A stretch of DNA of 64,000 bases from Pyropia haitanensis (Eukaryota; Rhodophyta; Bangiophyceae; Bangiales; Bangiaceae): positions 1,373,501 through 1,437,500 of the forward strand of contig SDUX01000006.1 in the NCBI GenBank assembly GCA_008729055.1, read 5' to 3'. Positions 1-11,723 of the stretch are shown piece by piece (position 1 is the stretch's first letter; each line of letters starts with the position of its first letter). The notes beneath the pieces were generated by a model. The model was given only the letters and a program-made list of their open reading frames with translations. It searched no databases and had not been told where the DNA came from. The position numbers and the translations under genes were made by a program.

Positions 1-1
1 C

Positions 2-1803
2 GCGTGGGCGCCCGGCCCGGCGGCGGCGGCGGCGGCGGCTGGGGCGGGCGGGTATGGCGGCGGCGGGGGCGGCGGGTATGGCGGCGGCGGCGGGGGCGGC
101 GGGTATGGGGGCGGCGGCGGGTATGGCGGCGGGGATTGGGGGGGGGGCGCCTATGGGGGCTCCCCCGCCGGCGGCAGGGGGGACGCCGGCGGCGGCTATG
201 GGGGCTCCCCTGGCGGCGGGGGCGTCTATGGGGGCTCCCCTGGCGGCGGCGGCGGCGGTGGCCCGCCGGCGGCGTGGCCAGGCGCCGGCGGGGGGGGCGG
301 GGGGGGGCGCCCGGCTGGGCGCCGCCGCCCCCGCCAGGCGCAGCGGCGTGGGGCGCCGGCCGCGGCGGGGGGGGCGGCGGCGGCGCCCCCGCCGGGTGGG
401 GGGGGGGGGCGCCCGCGCCGGCCTCGACGCCGCGCCCGCCGCCGCGTGGGAGGCGTCCCGCCGGGCGGCGGCGGCCGCCGCGGCGGCGGCGGCGGCGCGG
501 GAGGGGGGGGGGGGGGCGGGTTGCTGCCGCCACTCCCTGGCGGTGGTGGGGGGGGGGGCGGGGGGGTCTCTCCGGGTGGTGGCGTCCATGACGGCGGCGG
601 TGGGGGGGGGGGGGGGGGTGGGGGGGTGCCGGGGGGTGGGGGGGGGGGGGGGGGTGCCGGCGGTGCCGGCGGCGTCGGCGGTGCCGGCGGCGGCGGCGGC
701 GGCCCGACGGCGCTGCCCGGCACCCCCCGCAGCCGGCCGCCACGGGCGGCCACCGCCGCCGCGCGGGTGGCGGCGGCGGCACGAAAGTCGGTCGCGGGCC
801 GCGCCGCCGGCCGGCTGCGCGGGTGGGTGGGCGGCCGCTCCCGCTGGGCGCTGACCGCGGCCGCGTTTGTGGGCGGCGCCGCGGTGGGGGTGGTGCTCGG
901 CGGGGGGGGGGCGGGTGTGCCGCGGGCGGCCTGCCCGCCGTCTGGGCCGGCGGCTGGTCGCTGCTGGGCGGCGCCGCGGGGCGTGCCGCGACGGCCGACG
1001 CGGAGGTGAGCGGCGACGTGGCGGCGCTGCTGGCGGCGGCGCGGGCGGGCGGCGGCGGCCGCTACGAGGCGACGCCGCCGTCGCCCGGCACGTTTTACGG
1101 GCAGGTCCACCACGCGGACGTGGTGCAGGCCAACGGCAGCACCGCGTCGGTGGTGGTGGACCAGCCCGACCGGCGGGCGTACGAGCTCTTCTTTTCCGAG
1201 CCGTCGCCCCGCCGGTACGGCACGTTTGTGGAGATTGGCGCGCTCGACGGGCGGCGGTACGCCAACTCGCTCTTTTACGAGGAGAGCCTCGGCTGGCGGG
1301 GGCTGCTGATGGACGCGTCGGTGCGCAACTACGAGCTCGCGCTCACCAACCGCCCCGACGCGGTGGTGCTCTACGGCGCCGTCTGCGCGTCGCGGGGCGT
1401 CGTGCGGTTCCTCGGGGAGGGCCCCTGGGCGCGCGCCGCGGAGTTTGTCAACCCCAAGGTGCAGGCCATGATGACCGCCAAGGGCGGCGAGGCCGCCGTC
1501 CCCGTCTCCGTGCCGTGCGAGCCACTCGGCGACACGCTGCGGCGGCACGGCCTCCGCCGCGTGTCGCTGTTTAGCCTGGACGTGGAGGGCAGCGAGTGGT
1601 ACGTGCTCGACAGCCTGGACCTGTCGGTCGTGTCGTTTGACGTGCTCGTCATGGAGCAGGGCGCGTCGTGTACGGCGGGGGATGGGGGGAACCGCTGCGC
1701 GGCGCTGCTGCGGCGGTCGGGCTACTGCCTGGTCGAGGAGAATGTCAAGAGCCACAATGAGTACTGGGTGAGTGAGCCGGCGCTCAAGGCGCGGCACTGC
1801 TGA
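2..1803 (+). CDS. FkbM-type methyltransferase with Gly-rich N-terminus and membrane anchor (partial, frame break)
   Basis: The 3' part (frame of 1,801-1,803 stop) encodes a SAM-dependent FkbM-like methyltransferase domain. Visible pieces are GTFVEIGALDGRRYANS (nt about 1,220-1,270, the SAM-binding loop), SLFSLDVEGSEW (about 1,567-1,602, the typical LDVEG motif) and the end VKSHNEYWVSEPALKARHC. The upstream part lies in another frame that is open from the left edge. It encodes GYGG and YGGSPGGG repeats (nt 50-250), a Pro/Gly/Arg-rich stretch and one hydrophobic segment, RSRWALTAAAFVGGAAVGVV (nt about 834-893), which looks like a type II signal anchor. The frames join inside a run of ten G at 902-911, so one protein with a miscounted run is likely. 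Seen: motifs and frames. Inferred: a Golgi/ER lumenal enzyme methylating a glycan or small molecule. The first ATG in the 3' frame is inside the domain, so the true start is upstream, possibly off the edge. Confidence 0.7.
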
Positions 1804-2261
1804 GGGGGGGGGAGGGGGGGGGGGTCGGTGCGAGGATTGCGGAGGGGGCGGGGGGGGGGGGGGCGGTGGGTTGCGCCGTTTGTCCGTAGTGGTGGTGGCG
1901 TTTTTTTTTTTTTTTTCCGGGTGCCTGCTGCGTAAACTATTATTAGGCGGCGGGGGTAGCACCGGTATCGGGGAGCCGTGCTGCGCCTGCGTCAGTGTCG
2001 ATATGCCTTGGGCGGCCGCGGCACGTCCCTGTTGCCGCCGAGACGAGCGCCGCACGCGGCGCCGTTGGAGGTGCGGCCCGCAGCGGGAACCCGCGACGCC
2101 CGCCACCGGCGCCACCGACGACCAGGACCGGCCGCCCCCCCCCCCGCCCGATGCGGTGAACCCAGTACCCTTCATCCCGTCCCTCACCCTACACCCCCAC
2201 CCCGTGTGCTCCCCACCTCCACGCCCCCTCCTCCGCTCTGTCTCCCCCCCATTTTCCCCCC

Positions 2262-2856
2262 TCACACCCGCCGCACGGCGGTGTGGAGGTCCCGTGCCAC
2301 CGCCCGCTCCGCCATCCGTTTATTCCGCGCCATCATCTGCGCGGGCATCACCACCACCGTGTACACGCACAGCCCCGTGAACAGGCCAATCAGCTCAAAC
2401 ACGTCGGCCAGAAACTCCGACACGCTCGTCGTTGGCCGCCGCTCGATGCGGCGCTCGACAAACGCGTCGACGCGGAGCTCCACCCAGTAGTGCCGCCACG
2501 AGTTGGCCGCCACCCGCGTCACGTCCACCGCCGAGGTGGTGGAGGGCGACCACCGCGCGCCGTCGCGGTCGTCGACGCGCTTGTCCAGCGTGTAGGTGGT
2601 CAGCGAGAAGGGCTGCAGCAGGTCCATCCGGTCGCGGGGGGACAGCCACACCCCAGCCGTCGCGTTGCGGTTGCCGCCGCCGCCACCGCCCGTCGCCAGC
2701 GCCGCCGCCGCGCCCGCAGCCGATACCAGCGACCGGTCGGTGGCGTAGACGGCCAACGAGCCGTCCTTGGCGCCCGTCACGCCCGACGCGGTCGCGGCGG
2801 CGCCCCCCCCCGCCGATGGGGTGGGGCTGGCCGCACCGCCACCGGTGGCAGGACTG

Positions 2857-2897
<41 letters not shown>

Positions 2898-3849
2898 GGT
2901 CGCCACCTGGAACGCGCTCACCACCGGCGGGGGCACCCAGTAGGGCCCCGCGCCGGTGCGCTCCCACCCCCACGCCCCGTCCCGGATGGCGTACCGGTAC
3001 GCCACCGCCGGCGCGTCGGCGACCGGGTAGAGGACGCCCGAAAAAAAATAGACCGAACACGCAAACGACCGCGCCGCGTCGAGCGCGGCGACCGCGGCGG
3101 CCACCTCCTCCACGGTTGCCGCGGTCGGCGGCCGGCGGAGCACCCGCTCCGCCGAGTCGGCCGCCCTCACCACGTCGGCGAGCTCAAAGCCCAGCCGCGC
3201 CGCGCCCGCCGCGGCCGGGAAGGCGGACGACAGCACGCCCGCCGCGAGGAACGCGTCGGCGGCGCCGGCAATACCCGCCACGAGGCCGTCGAGCAGCAGC
3301 GACGACCGCGCGTCGGCGATGCGGGTGCAGTAGCCGAGGGCGCGGCTCTCCACCACCTCCACCCGGTACGCGGGGTTGCGCGCCGCCGCCGCCGCCGCCG
3401 CCACCGCCGCGGCGCTGCGGGGGGCGCCCGGCCCGGCGGCGGCGTCGGCGGCGGCGGCGGTGGCGGCGGAGCGCCGGCGGCCGCCACCTCCGCCGCCGGC
3501 GCCCCACACCAGCGGCGCGGGGTCCCGGAGCACGACCGGCCGGCGGAGGCCAACCGCCACGCACGCGTGGCACCGGCCGCGCGCGTCGTCGGCGGGGGTG
3601 GCGGGTGCGGGGGGCCCCGGCGGCGGCGCCGCGCCCGTCTCGGCCGCCCACTCGGCCGCCGCCCGCCGGGCGAGCGCGCCCATGTGCAGCGCGCTGAGCG
3701 CGGCGGCGCAGCCGTCGGCGTCGCCGTCCCCCCCTCCCCCCCCCCCCCCCGCGTGGGCGGCGGTCGCGACGAGCGACCCCGCCGCGGGCCACGCCACCAC
3801 CTCCCCCGTCTGCACGTGCTGCACGCGGCCGACGGTGAGCAGCGGCAGC

Positions 3850-3883
<34 letters not shown>

Positions 3884-4778
3884 CGCCGGCCGTGGCCGCC
3901 GCACCCCCCCCCCCCCCCCAGCCCAAAAACGACGGCACGCCCGGCGTGGACGAACAAAAGCTCACCACCGGCAGCCGCAGGTCTGGCACGGGCGCCACGA
4001 CGACGCCAATGGCCGGGTCGCGCTGCGCCGCCGCAAACTCCGCGCCCGAAAAGCCGAGCGCGACCGCCATGGCCGCGACCGCAACCACCCAGATGGCGAC
4101 CGACAGCAGCGCCAGCCGGTCCTCGGTGCTCATCGCGCCGTTGCCGCCGCCGCCGCCGTCGCCGCCGCCGCCGCCGGCCGCGTCGCCGCCGCCCCGCCGG
4201 CGGAGGCGCGCAAAGCGGAGCGCCACCGCCAGCTTGCCGCCGCCCGCGTCGGCCGCGGACGCGCGGGGTGGCCCGCCGGCAGCGTCCCCGCCCGCGTCGG
4301 CCGCCGGCCCGCCCTCTGCGTCGGCCTCCGCCGGCTGCCCGGGACGCTCCCCCTCCTCCGGTACCACCGGCGTCACCGCCACGGCGGCCGCGTCGGGCGC
4401 GTACTGCGCGACCGCACTCGCCACGTCGGCGGCAACGGCCGCGACCGCCGCCGCCACCCGCGGCGGGTCGTCCTCGGCGAGCGCGTCGGCGAGCGCCCGC
4501 CCCAGCAGCGGCGCCGCGAGGCCCGCCGCCGGGTGCGCCGCGCGCCGCAGCGCCGCGACACCCGCCGCCGCCGCGGCCGCCGTGCGGGCGGTGGCGAGGC
4601 GCGACGCGAGGCGCGCGGCGGCGGCGGCCGCCGCCGCCGCCGCCGCGCCGTCGACCGACGCGGGGCGGGGGGAGGGGGGGCGCCGACGGCGTAGGCGCCG
4701 TGCGCGCCGCGGGCCGCCCGTTGGGGGGGAAGCGGCGTCCCCGCCAGGCGGCGGGGGGGGCTCGCCAGCGGGCTCCAT
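2262..4778 (-). CDS. Two-TM membrane protein with large ectodomain; ENaC/P2X-like architecture
   Basis: 838 aa from an ATG at 4,778 (MEPAGEPPPPPGG). Residues 1-215 are Ala/Pro/Arg-rich and probably cytosolic. TM1 is about residues 223-243 (LSVAIWVVAVAAMAVALGF). A loop of about 540 residues follows, with Gly/Ala tracts and scattered Cys. TM2 is about residues 795-815 inside FLADVFELIGLFTGLCVYTV, then a short basic tail. After TM1 comes LPVVSFC (269-275), which resembles the FPAVTIC segment that follows TM1 in DEG/ENaC/ASIC channels; the segment entering TM2 resembles their LLADIGGxLGLFxG stretch. Topology and these two anchors suggest a trimeric cation-channel relative, but the ectodomain is not recognisable and the GxS filter appears as GLC. 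I am sure of a two-TM protein and unsure of channel function. Confidence 0.65.
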
Positions 4779-5710
4779 TGCCTAGAGCGTGCGGGTTGAG
4801 GGGGGCGGGGAACGAGGCACAAGAGGACAGAGGGTAAGGCAGGGGCGTGGGAGAAAGGGGCGGGAAAGGGTCGGTGGATGGCGACGACGACCGGCGCGCG
4901 CGCCTACGCCCCACGCACACACAACAGCCGCCGTGGACTGCCACCTCGACGACGGGATCCGCAGCGTGGTAGAGGCAGCCGCGGCGGCGGCAGTGACGGC
5001 AGTCGCGGCAAAAGGGCGGACAAGCAAGCTCGTTGCCGCGGCTGCGACGCGCGACGGGGGGGACACCCCCCCTCCCCCCCCCTTGGACGCTCTCCCCCCG
5101 CTCCACCTCGCGCGGCCAGTCGGGCCACCAAAAGGCGCGGCAGCAGCAGTCCACCGGCGGGGCGGCGCACCCTCCCCCCCCCCCCCCCCAAGCCACACAT
5201 GGGAGGAAGAGAGCGGGAAAACAGCGAGGAGGGAGCGGGCGGAGCGCCGACCAGCAGCTCCCGCCACCCCCCCCCCTCGCGCCGCCGCCTCATGGCGCCA
5301 CTGCCGCGCGCGCCACCCCCAGGCCGCGGCGGCCGCCGGCTGCCGCCGCGCCCACCCGCAATCCAAACGCGGGAGCGGGTCGACGCCGCAAAATGGTGGG
5401 GAGACGTGAAGAGCAGCCACCCCTCACCCACCCCCCACCCCCTCCCCCCCCCCCCACCCCCTCCCCCCCCCCCCACCCCCTCACCCCCCCCCCCCCCCCC
5501 CCGCACCGCAAAAAAAAAGGCCATGCCGTCCCCACAAGCACGCCGCCCCCCATTCCCACGACGCCAGCCCCGCCAGCAGCGGCGGCAGCAGCCGCGGCAC
5601 CAGCCACACCGGCCACACCAGCGGGCCGCCGCCGGCACGCCGTGGCCCCCCCGCCGCCCGCCGCGGTGCGGCGGCCGCGGCGGCGGGGCGGCCGCGCCGC
5701 CACGCGGCGT

Positions 5711-5762
<52 letters not shown>

Positions 5763-6705
5763 TGCCGTCACGGCGTGCCGCGGCGCGGCGGCGTGGCCAA
5801 GCCGGCCGCCGCCCCGCGGCGCGCGGGGGGGGGGGGGCGGGGGGGGGGGGGGAGGGTGGCTGCCGCCGCCGGCGGGTCCTGCACGCGACGCCGCCGCCGA
5901 GGCACCGACGCGGCGCTGCCGCCGCTCATGCACGGGTCCGCCAGCTAGGAGGCGACACGTGCATCCCGCCGGGGAGGATCGCCTCGCTCATGAGGAGGGC
6001 GGCGGCACCGCGTCGGCCGCGGCCGCAGCGTCGGCGGCGGCGGCCGCCGCCAACGGCGCGGCCCCGCTGGACAAAAAGCGCGGCGGCGCGCGCCGGCGCC
6101 GCCGTCGGATCGCCACGTGGGGGTCCCCGCGGTGGCCGCCCTTGCATTCCATGAAAAAAAAAAAAACAGACGCGGGTTGTCGGTGGCGGTGGAACCCGCA
6201 CCGCCGTTGGTGGCCCGGGCGGGAGACGGCGCCCGCCGCCGCGGGCGGCCCGCGGCGCCGCGCGGACGCGGGGGGCGGGCGGCACGCGGCGCCGCGCGGA
6301 CGCGGGGGGCGAGCGGCGCGCGCCGGCGGGTGTGTCGGCCGCCCCCTGCGGTCGACACTCCCGACGCGGAGCGCGCCGGTGGACCGCACCGCCCGCCCGC
6401 GACGCGCGGTGCCGCCCGCCACCACCCCCTGCCTGCAGCCACCCTGCAGTGGTGGTACGCTAGCACGCCCTGTGCTACGGTAAGAAGAAAAAAAAAAAAA
6501 AGGTAACAACCACGGGTGACAGTGCGGGTGCCGCGCCTGTGCACGCTGAGCGTCGTCCGTTGATGTCTGCTGCTCCATACGTACACGTCCAGAGTCATTC
6601 CCAAGGAAAAAAAAAGAAAAAAAAGGCAGAAACCCCGTTGCTGGGCCGTGCCGCGACGGCCGCCGCCACCGCGGCGGGCGCCTCCCCCCCCCCCCCCCAA
6701 CCGCC
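4779..6705. other. Intergenic, low complexity; no gene supported
   Basis: This stretch holds the 5' flank of the two-TM gene, poly-C blocks at about 5,440-5,502 and a (GCC)n tract at about 5,715-5,762. On the minus strand near 6,600-6,480 there is a GTACGT donor-like site followed by a T-rich tract and an acceptor-like CACAG, so a small spliced minus-strand gene is possible. None of the encoded peptides resembles a known protein, and codon composition looks no better than in the antisense frames. Confidence 0.4.
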
Positions 6706-9110
6706 TCACGCCTGGATCCCGTGACGGCGGAGGAGCCACGCCAGCTCCGCCGCCCGCCGCCGCCACGAGCGGAAGCGGTCCGACGGGGAGAAGTGGCCGC
6801 CCGCGAGGTCCGTGCGGAGCAGCACCCCCCCCCCCCCCCCCCCCGGCGGCGCGGCGGCCCGAAGGCGGGCGGCCATCTTGGCCGCCTCCCAGTACCCCAC
6901 CCGCGGGTCGTTCAGGCCCGCGGTGAGGAGGGCGGGCGGGTACGCGGTGCCCGGCCGCACATTGTCCACCGGCGAGTAGGCGGCGATGGTGTCAAAGCCG
7001 TCGCGCGTGTTGGGGTTGCCCCACTCCCGCCACTCGCCGGTGGTCAGGGGGATGGACGGGTCCGCCATGGTAACGAGGACGTCCACAAACGGTACGACGA
7101 GCATGGCGCCGGCGCCGGCCAGGTCGGGTGCCATCGTCAGCACCGCGCCGACGAGCAGGCCGCCCGCAGAGGCGCCCTCCATGCTCAGCATGGCGGGCGT
7201 CGTGATGTTGCGGTCCACAAGCGCCCGGCCAACGGCGATAAAGTCGGTAAAGGTGACGTTCTTGGTGCCCAGCCGCGCGGCTTCGTACCAGGTGCGGCCC
7301 ATCTCGCCGCCCCCCCGCACGTGTGCAATGACGTACACGACGCCCCTGTCGAGCAGGGGCAGCCGATGGGAAGAAAACGACGGGTTCACCGAGGTGCTGT
7401 AGCTGCCGTAGCCATACATGTGGCAAGCCTGGGGCGTGCCCGCCGCCGCGCGTCGGTCCGTGCGATACACCACGGACACGGGGATGGCCGTGCCGTCAGC
7501 CGCCTCCACCTCCCACCGTTCGCTCGTGTACAGGCTGCGGTTATAGGCCGGCACGGGCTGTGCCTTGAGCAGTGTCCGGTTGTGCGTCACCCCGTCGTAC
7601 GCCCACGTTTCGGTGGGCGTCGTCATGGACGTATAGCTGAAGAGAAAGGCGCGTGAGTCGTTGGCGGTGGAGACCAGCCTCACGGAGGCGGCTTCCTCGG
7701 GGAAGCTCAGCTCCACCGCCGACGACAGGTCGAGCGCCCGGCCCGGGCCAGCCGCGTACGGCACGACGGACAGGCGGGTGTAGCCGCCGCGGCGGAACGA
7801 CAGCACCGCGAAGCGGTCAAAGGGGGTCACGTCCGAGATGGCCACCGACGCGTTGTACGGCGCCACGTCGGTCCAGTTGGCGGCGCCCGCCGCGCCGACG
7901 GTGGTGGCGGCGAGCTTAAAGTTGGCCGCGCCGCCCGCGTTGGTCACCACCACCAGGTCCTCCCCGCCGAGGTGGCGGACCGCGTAGATGACCCCGGGCG
8001 AGCGAGGGGCCACCAGCGCCGGCCCCGGCGGTGGCCGACCCGCCGCCCGCGCCGCGGCGTCCGCGTCGAGGTCCAGCAGCGACACCTCCGTCGTGTCCGA
8101 GCTACCCGACGTGAGGGTGAGGAAGCGGCCCGACATGGACATGGAAAAGCCCGCCCCAAACTCTGGGTCGTCCTCTGTGAAGAGCAGCTCATCCACAGCC
8201 GGGGCGGCGGGGGCAGCCGCCGCCGCCCAGTCACGGAGGGTGCGCCGCCACACCTTGTCGTCCCGCTGCGTCGCGTCGGCGGTGGTGTAGAAGAGCGTGC
8301 GGTTGTCGCGGCCCCACTGGAGGGTGCCGGCCATGCGGGGAACCACATCCTCGGGCCGCTCGTCGCCCGTCGCGATCACCCGCACGCGTCCCTCGTACAC
8401 CTCTGCGCCCGTCGTGTCCACCGTGTACGCGACGAGGGCGTGGTCGGGGGAGACCCCCCCGAGGCGGACGTTAAAGTAGGGGGCGTCGCCGGCGAGGGCG
8501 CTGACGTTGAGCACCACCTCCTCCGGCCCGAGCTCCTCCGCCGTCCACGTCACCTGCCCATCGTCCACCACCGCCACACCAGCCACCTTGCCGTCCACGT
8601 CGCGGCCGAGGATGCGCCGCCGCGCGTGCAGCCGGTACGCAACGCCCTCCACCGTACGAGAGTAGTAGAGGAACCCGCCGATGCGCCTCGGCACGGACTC
8701 GTCGGCCTGGCGCACGTGGGAGACCAGCTCGTCAAAGACGGTGTCGGCCAGGCCCGCCTCGGCCGCGCCGCTACAGTTGGCGTACGCGTTCTCCGCGGCG
8801 AGGTGCGCGAGCACGTCGCTCGCGTTGCGCGCGTCATCCCGGAGCCAGTAGAGGTCATCGGGGCGGGTCAGGGGGGATCCATCGCGCCCGCGCCGCGGGC
8901 CTCCCCCGCCACCACCCCAAACGTCACGTTGTGGAGGCGCCGCTCCGCGACGGGCGGCACACACGACTGCGCCGAGGCGGTGGCGGCGGCGGCGGCGACC
9001 ACCGCAACGGCGGCAACCGCGACCGCGGCCGCGGCCGTGACGCCATGGCGCAGGGGGCACCCCGCCGGGGCGCGCCGGCGGTGGCCGCGCGCGGCGCTCG
9101 ACGTGGTCAT
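6706..9110 (-). CDS. Secreted oligopeptidase B-like serine peptidase (S9A), one-base frame break
   Basis: A prolyl-oligopeptidase family enzyme with an N-terminal beta-propeller and a C-terminal alpha/beta hydrolase. Catalytic residues are visible: Ser in MEGASAGGLLVG (nt about 7,160-7,190), Asp in LNDPRVGYWEAAKMA (about 6,880-6,920) and His in LAGGHFSPSDRF (about 6,770-6,805). HVRGGGEMGRTWYEA is a conserved family segment. The long frame begins without a proper start. The natural N-terminus is in a second frame from ATG 9,110 (MTTSSAARGHRRR), with a hydrophobic Ala/Val signal segment and then VPPVAERRLHNVTFG, the usual family lead-in. That frame stops at the six-G run 8,871-8,876; a seventh G would join it exactly to LTRPDDLYWLRDD. 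Many N-x-S/T sites fit passage through the secretory pathway, unusual for a normally cytosolic family. It should cleave peptides after basic residues (family knowledge). Confidence 0.85.
8871..8876 (-). other. G-run frame break in the S9 peptidase gene
   Basis: Six consecutive G. With seven, the N-terminal frame (ending MDPP) reads straight into PLTRPDDLYW. Either a sequence or assembly error or a recent one-base deletion. Confidence 0.7.
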
Positions 9111-10371
9111 TGCGGCTGGGGTGGGGGGGGGGGGGGGAAGGAGCCGAGGAGACACCCGCCGTCGCGACGCTCTGCCCGGCGGGCGAGAGGGAGTGCGCGG
9201 CGACGCGGCACCCCGCGGTCGGCCGACGAGGGCGGCGGCGTCGCGGTGCTCGGGTGGGCGGCGACAGGGCGGCACGGCGCGGCCGCCGGCGGCGCACGCC
9301 GCCGGCGCGCGCTCGCTTTTGTACACCCCGCCGCGCGGGCCGCGCGCCCGTCGACGCCGCGGCCGCGGCAAGCGGCGGGCGGACCGCAGGGAACAGCTGT
9401 GCGGCGCGGCACCCCCGCCGCGCGGCGGCGGGGGGGGAGGTCTGCCCGCCCCATCAAAGGACACCCCCGACGGTGGCCCCGCCGATGCGAGCGGCCTGCG
9501 CGGGCGGCGGCGCCAGTGGGCGGCGCCGCCCGCCGGCGACTCGGAGGGGGGCGGCCGGTGTGTCGGCCAGCAATGACGCACGCCAGGCCATGGCCAGGCG
9601 ATAGGGCAGACTGGGTTTGCGGCGGCGCCGGCGGCGACGGGCTGTGGAGCGCCTGGTGTGACGAGGAGAAGGCGGACAGTGGGGGAGATGATGGGGTGGG
9701 GGCGTGCGCTGGCGGCCACTGTCATGGATGGACGGGCGCGCCGCCCGCGCGGGACGCGCGGCCGCCGCGGCGGCAACGTCGGGAGCGGGAGCTGCGCAAT
9801 GAGAGCGAGGGCAGAGGACGCGGGGGGGGGATGGGCGGGGGGGGGCGCGTCCCGCGCCGGCACAGCAGACGAGTCCCAGCGCGTCGGTCACGGCCACCGT
9901 CGCGCCGTCTGGGCGCGGCACGCGGTCGGCGGGCGGTGGGCGGCGTGGGGGGCGCTGCGCGGCCGCCGCTGGGGAAAACGAGGCGGCGGCGGCGCGAGGC
10001 GGCGAGCGCCGTCGCGTATGGGCACTCGCAGGCGGCGGGCGGGGAGGAGGAGCCAATGGGGGCCGCGACGCGGCAGCGCACAATGGGCGCGGGGGTGGCG
10101 GCCGCGATGGAGGCGGCGGCGCACCTGGCTGACCGGCACGGCCACCGCCGCCGGTGGTGGGCCACGCGCGGGGGTGGGCGTCGCCGCCGCGTCGGGCGCA
10201 GGCCCCCCCGCCACGCCAGTGGCTGCCTGGGTCCCCCTCGTTTGGGGCCCCCTCGCCGCCGGTGGGGACGGGCAGACGGGAGCGCCGCGCAGCACGCAAC
10301 CGATGGATGGGAAAAAAAAAAAAACACACAAAAAAAAACGCAAGCGCAGGGACCGCCACGCGACCGGTGCT
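9111..10371. other. Intergenic region; no gene supported
   Basis: GC-rich flank upstream of the S9 peptidase gene. Several long frames exist on both strands because stop codons are rare at this GC content, but none has a credible start, domain or homologue. An A/CA-rich stretch (10,310-10,340) borders the transposon. Confidence 0.4.
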
Positions 10372-11571
10372 GTGGGTGCTAAACCGTCTCAAAAAAAACC
10401 TGCTTTTTCGGTTGCGGGGCCTCTTGCGGGCTTGCGTGGGATCTTGCTTTTCCGCAAGCCAGTCTGCGTGGACAAGCAAGATTTTTGTGTGGAGTCTGCT
10501 TGCGTCCGCAAGTCTGTCATTCTTGCACGGCCCTTAGCGACAATCTCCCATGCTGCGACTGTCAACAACCGTCGGAATGTATCCAATCAGAGGCCGGGAC
10601 GGAACAGGTGTTCGAAGCCCTGGGCCGTCTTGGCTACCTGGACCAGCGCCGAGTACTCGCTTTTCCGCTGAGACAGCAGCTGCTCGTTTACCTGCGCCAG
10701 CTCCGCAGTGGAGCCGCACACCTCAAGGCGGAGTATCACCACCACCTGCCGCAGACAGCCAGAGGCCGGCTTCTACGCCTCAGCGGATGCCGCTTTCATC
10801 GCGATACCTACCGTCGAGAGTGAGCGGGAAGCGCAGGAGAGCTGAGGGGAGAGGGAGGCGGGAGAGAACGCTACTATCGGCTGAAGCGAAGTAGACGGCG
10901 GGCACTATCCCCGTGCCGCGCCACAATTCCAGTCACAACAGCCTGCAGTAGCTGCCGCTCCGCAGCGCCTCAAACAGCCGTCATGACTGCGGCACCCGCG
11001 GACGAGAACGGGGGGGGAGCGGACGAGCGTGGGGGAGTAAAGGTGAGGGGGCCACCAGCAAGCAGAGAAATGGGGATGTGGAGTGAAGGGGGGGGGGGAA
11101 GAGAGAGCCACCCCTTAAGCCTACGCCATCCACCCTAGCCGTGTCGTCAAGCGCGTCCTCAAAGCGTCTCCCTCCACGTCACTTTTCTTACTCCCGGGGA
11201 CTGCAGAGTGCGGGAGATTTTCGCCGCAATGGCCCATGCAGAGGCGTTTCCGCAAGGTACTCTGCGGCCGCCCGCAAGCCACCTTGCGGTCGTTGGCAAC
11301 CTTCCCAGACGCGGATTGCATGGAGCCCTACAGTGAAGCGTTTCGGTCCGTTGACACGGGTGATTTTGTAGTCCCAGACAGCTCAGCTCCAGACGCTTCT
11401 TTCTGTGTGAGATGCACTCCGTCGAAGGTCCGAAAGGCACCCATGTAAGTCAAAAACAAAAAAACCGAAAAAAAGCAGGCCTCACACTGTCAAAACAGGC
11501 GTTGACAACCACTTGCGGGCCGGGCCAAGCAACGGAAAAGCAGGTTTTCTTTGAGACGGTTTAGCACCCAC
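10372..11571. mobile_element. 1,200-bp non-autonomous DNA transposon with ~41-bp TIRs
   Basis: The left end reads GTGGGTGCTAAACCGTCTCA and continues AAARAAAACCTGCTTTT; the right end is its reverse complement (about 11,531-11,571) with two or three mismatches over about 41 bp. The interior has lower GC than the surroundings. It carries repeated CGCAAG/CTTGCG motifs near both ends (for example TTTCCGCAAG at about 10,449 and 11,248), as expected of subterminal binding sites. Internal frames of 60-115 codons show no transposase motif, so it looks non-autonomous (MITE-like). No clear target-site duplication: the flanks are GGTGCT and TGCGCG, which share at most TGC. Superfamily not assigned. Confidence 0.75.
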
Positions 11572-11723
11572 TGCGCGGGGCGGCCGCCCCCGCCACCGCC
11601 GCCGCCGGCGCAGCAACCGCGCGGCGGCGCCCCGTCACGTGCGCCAACCCCGCCCGCGCGGCCACCCCCGGTGGCTCCGCCGCGCGCACCCCCCCCCCCC
11701 CGACCGTCGCCCACGCGGCAACG

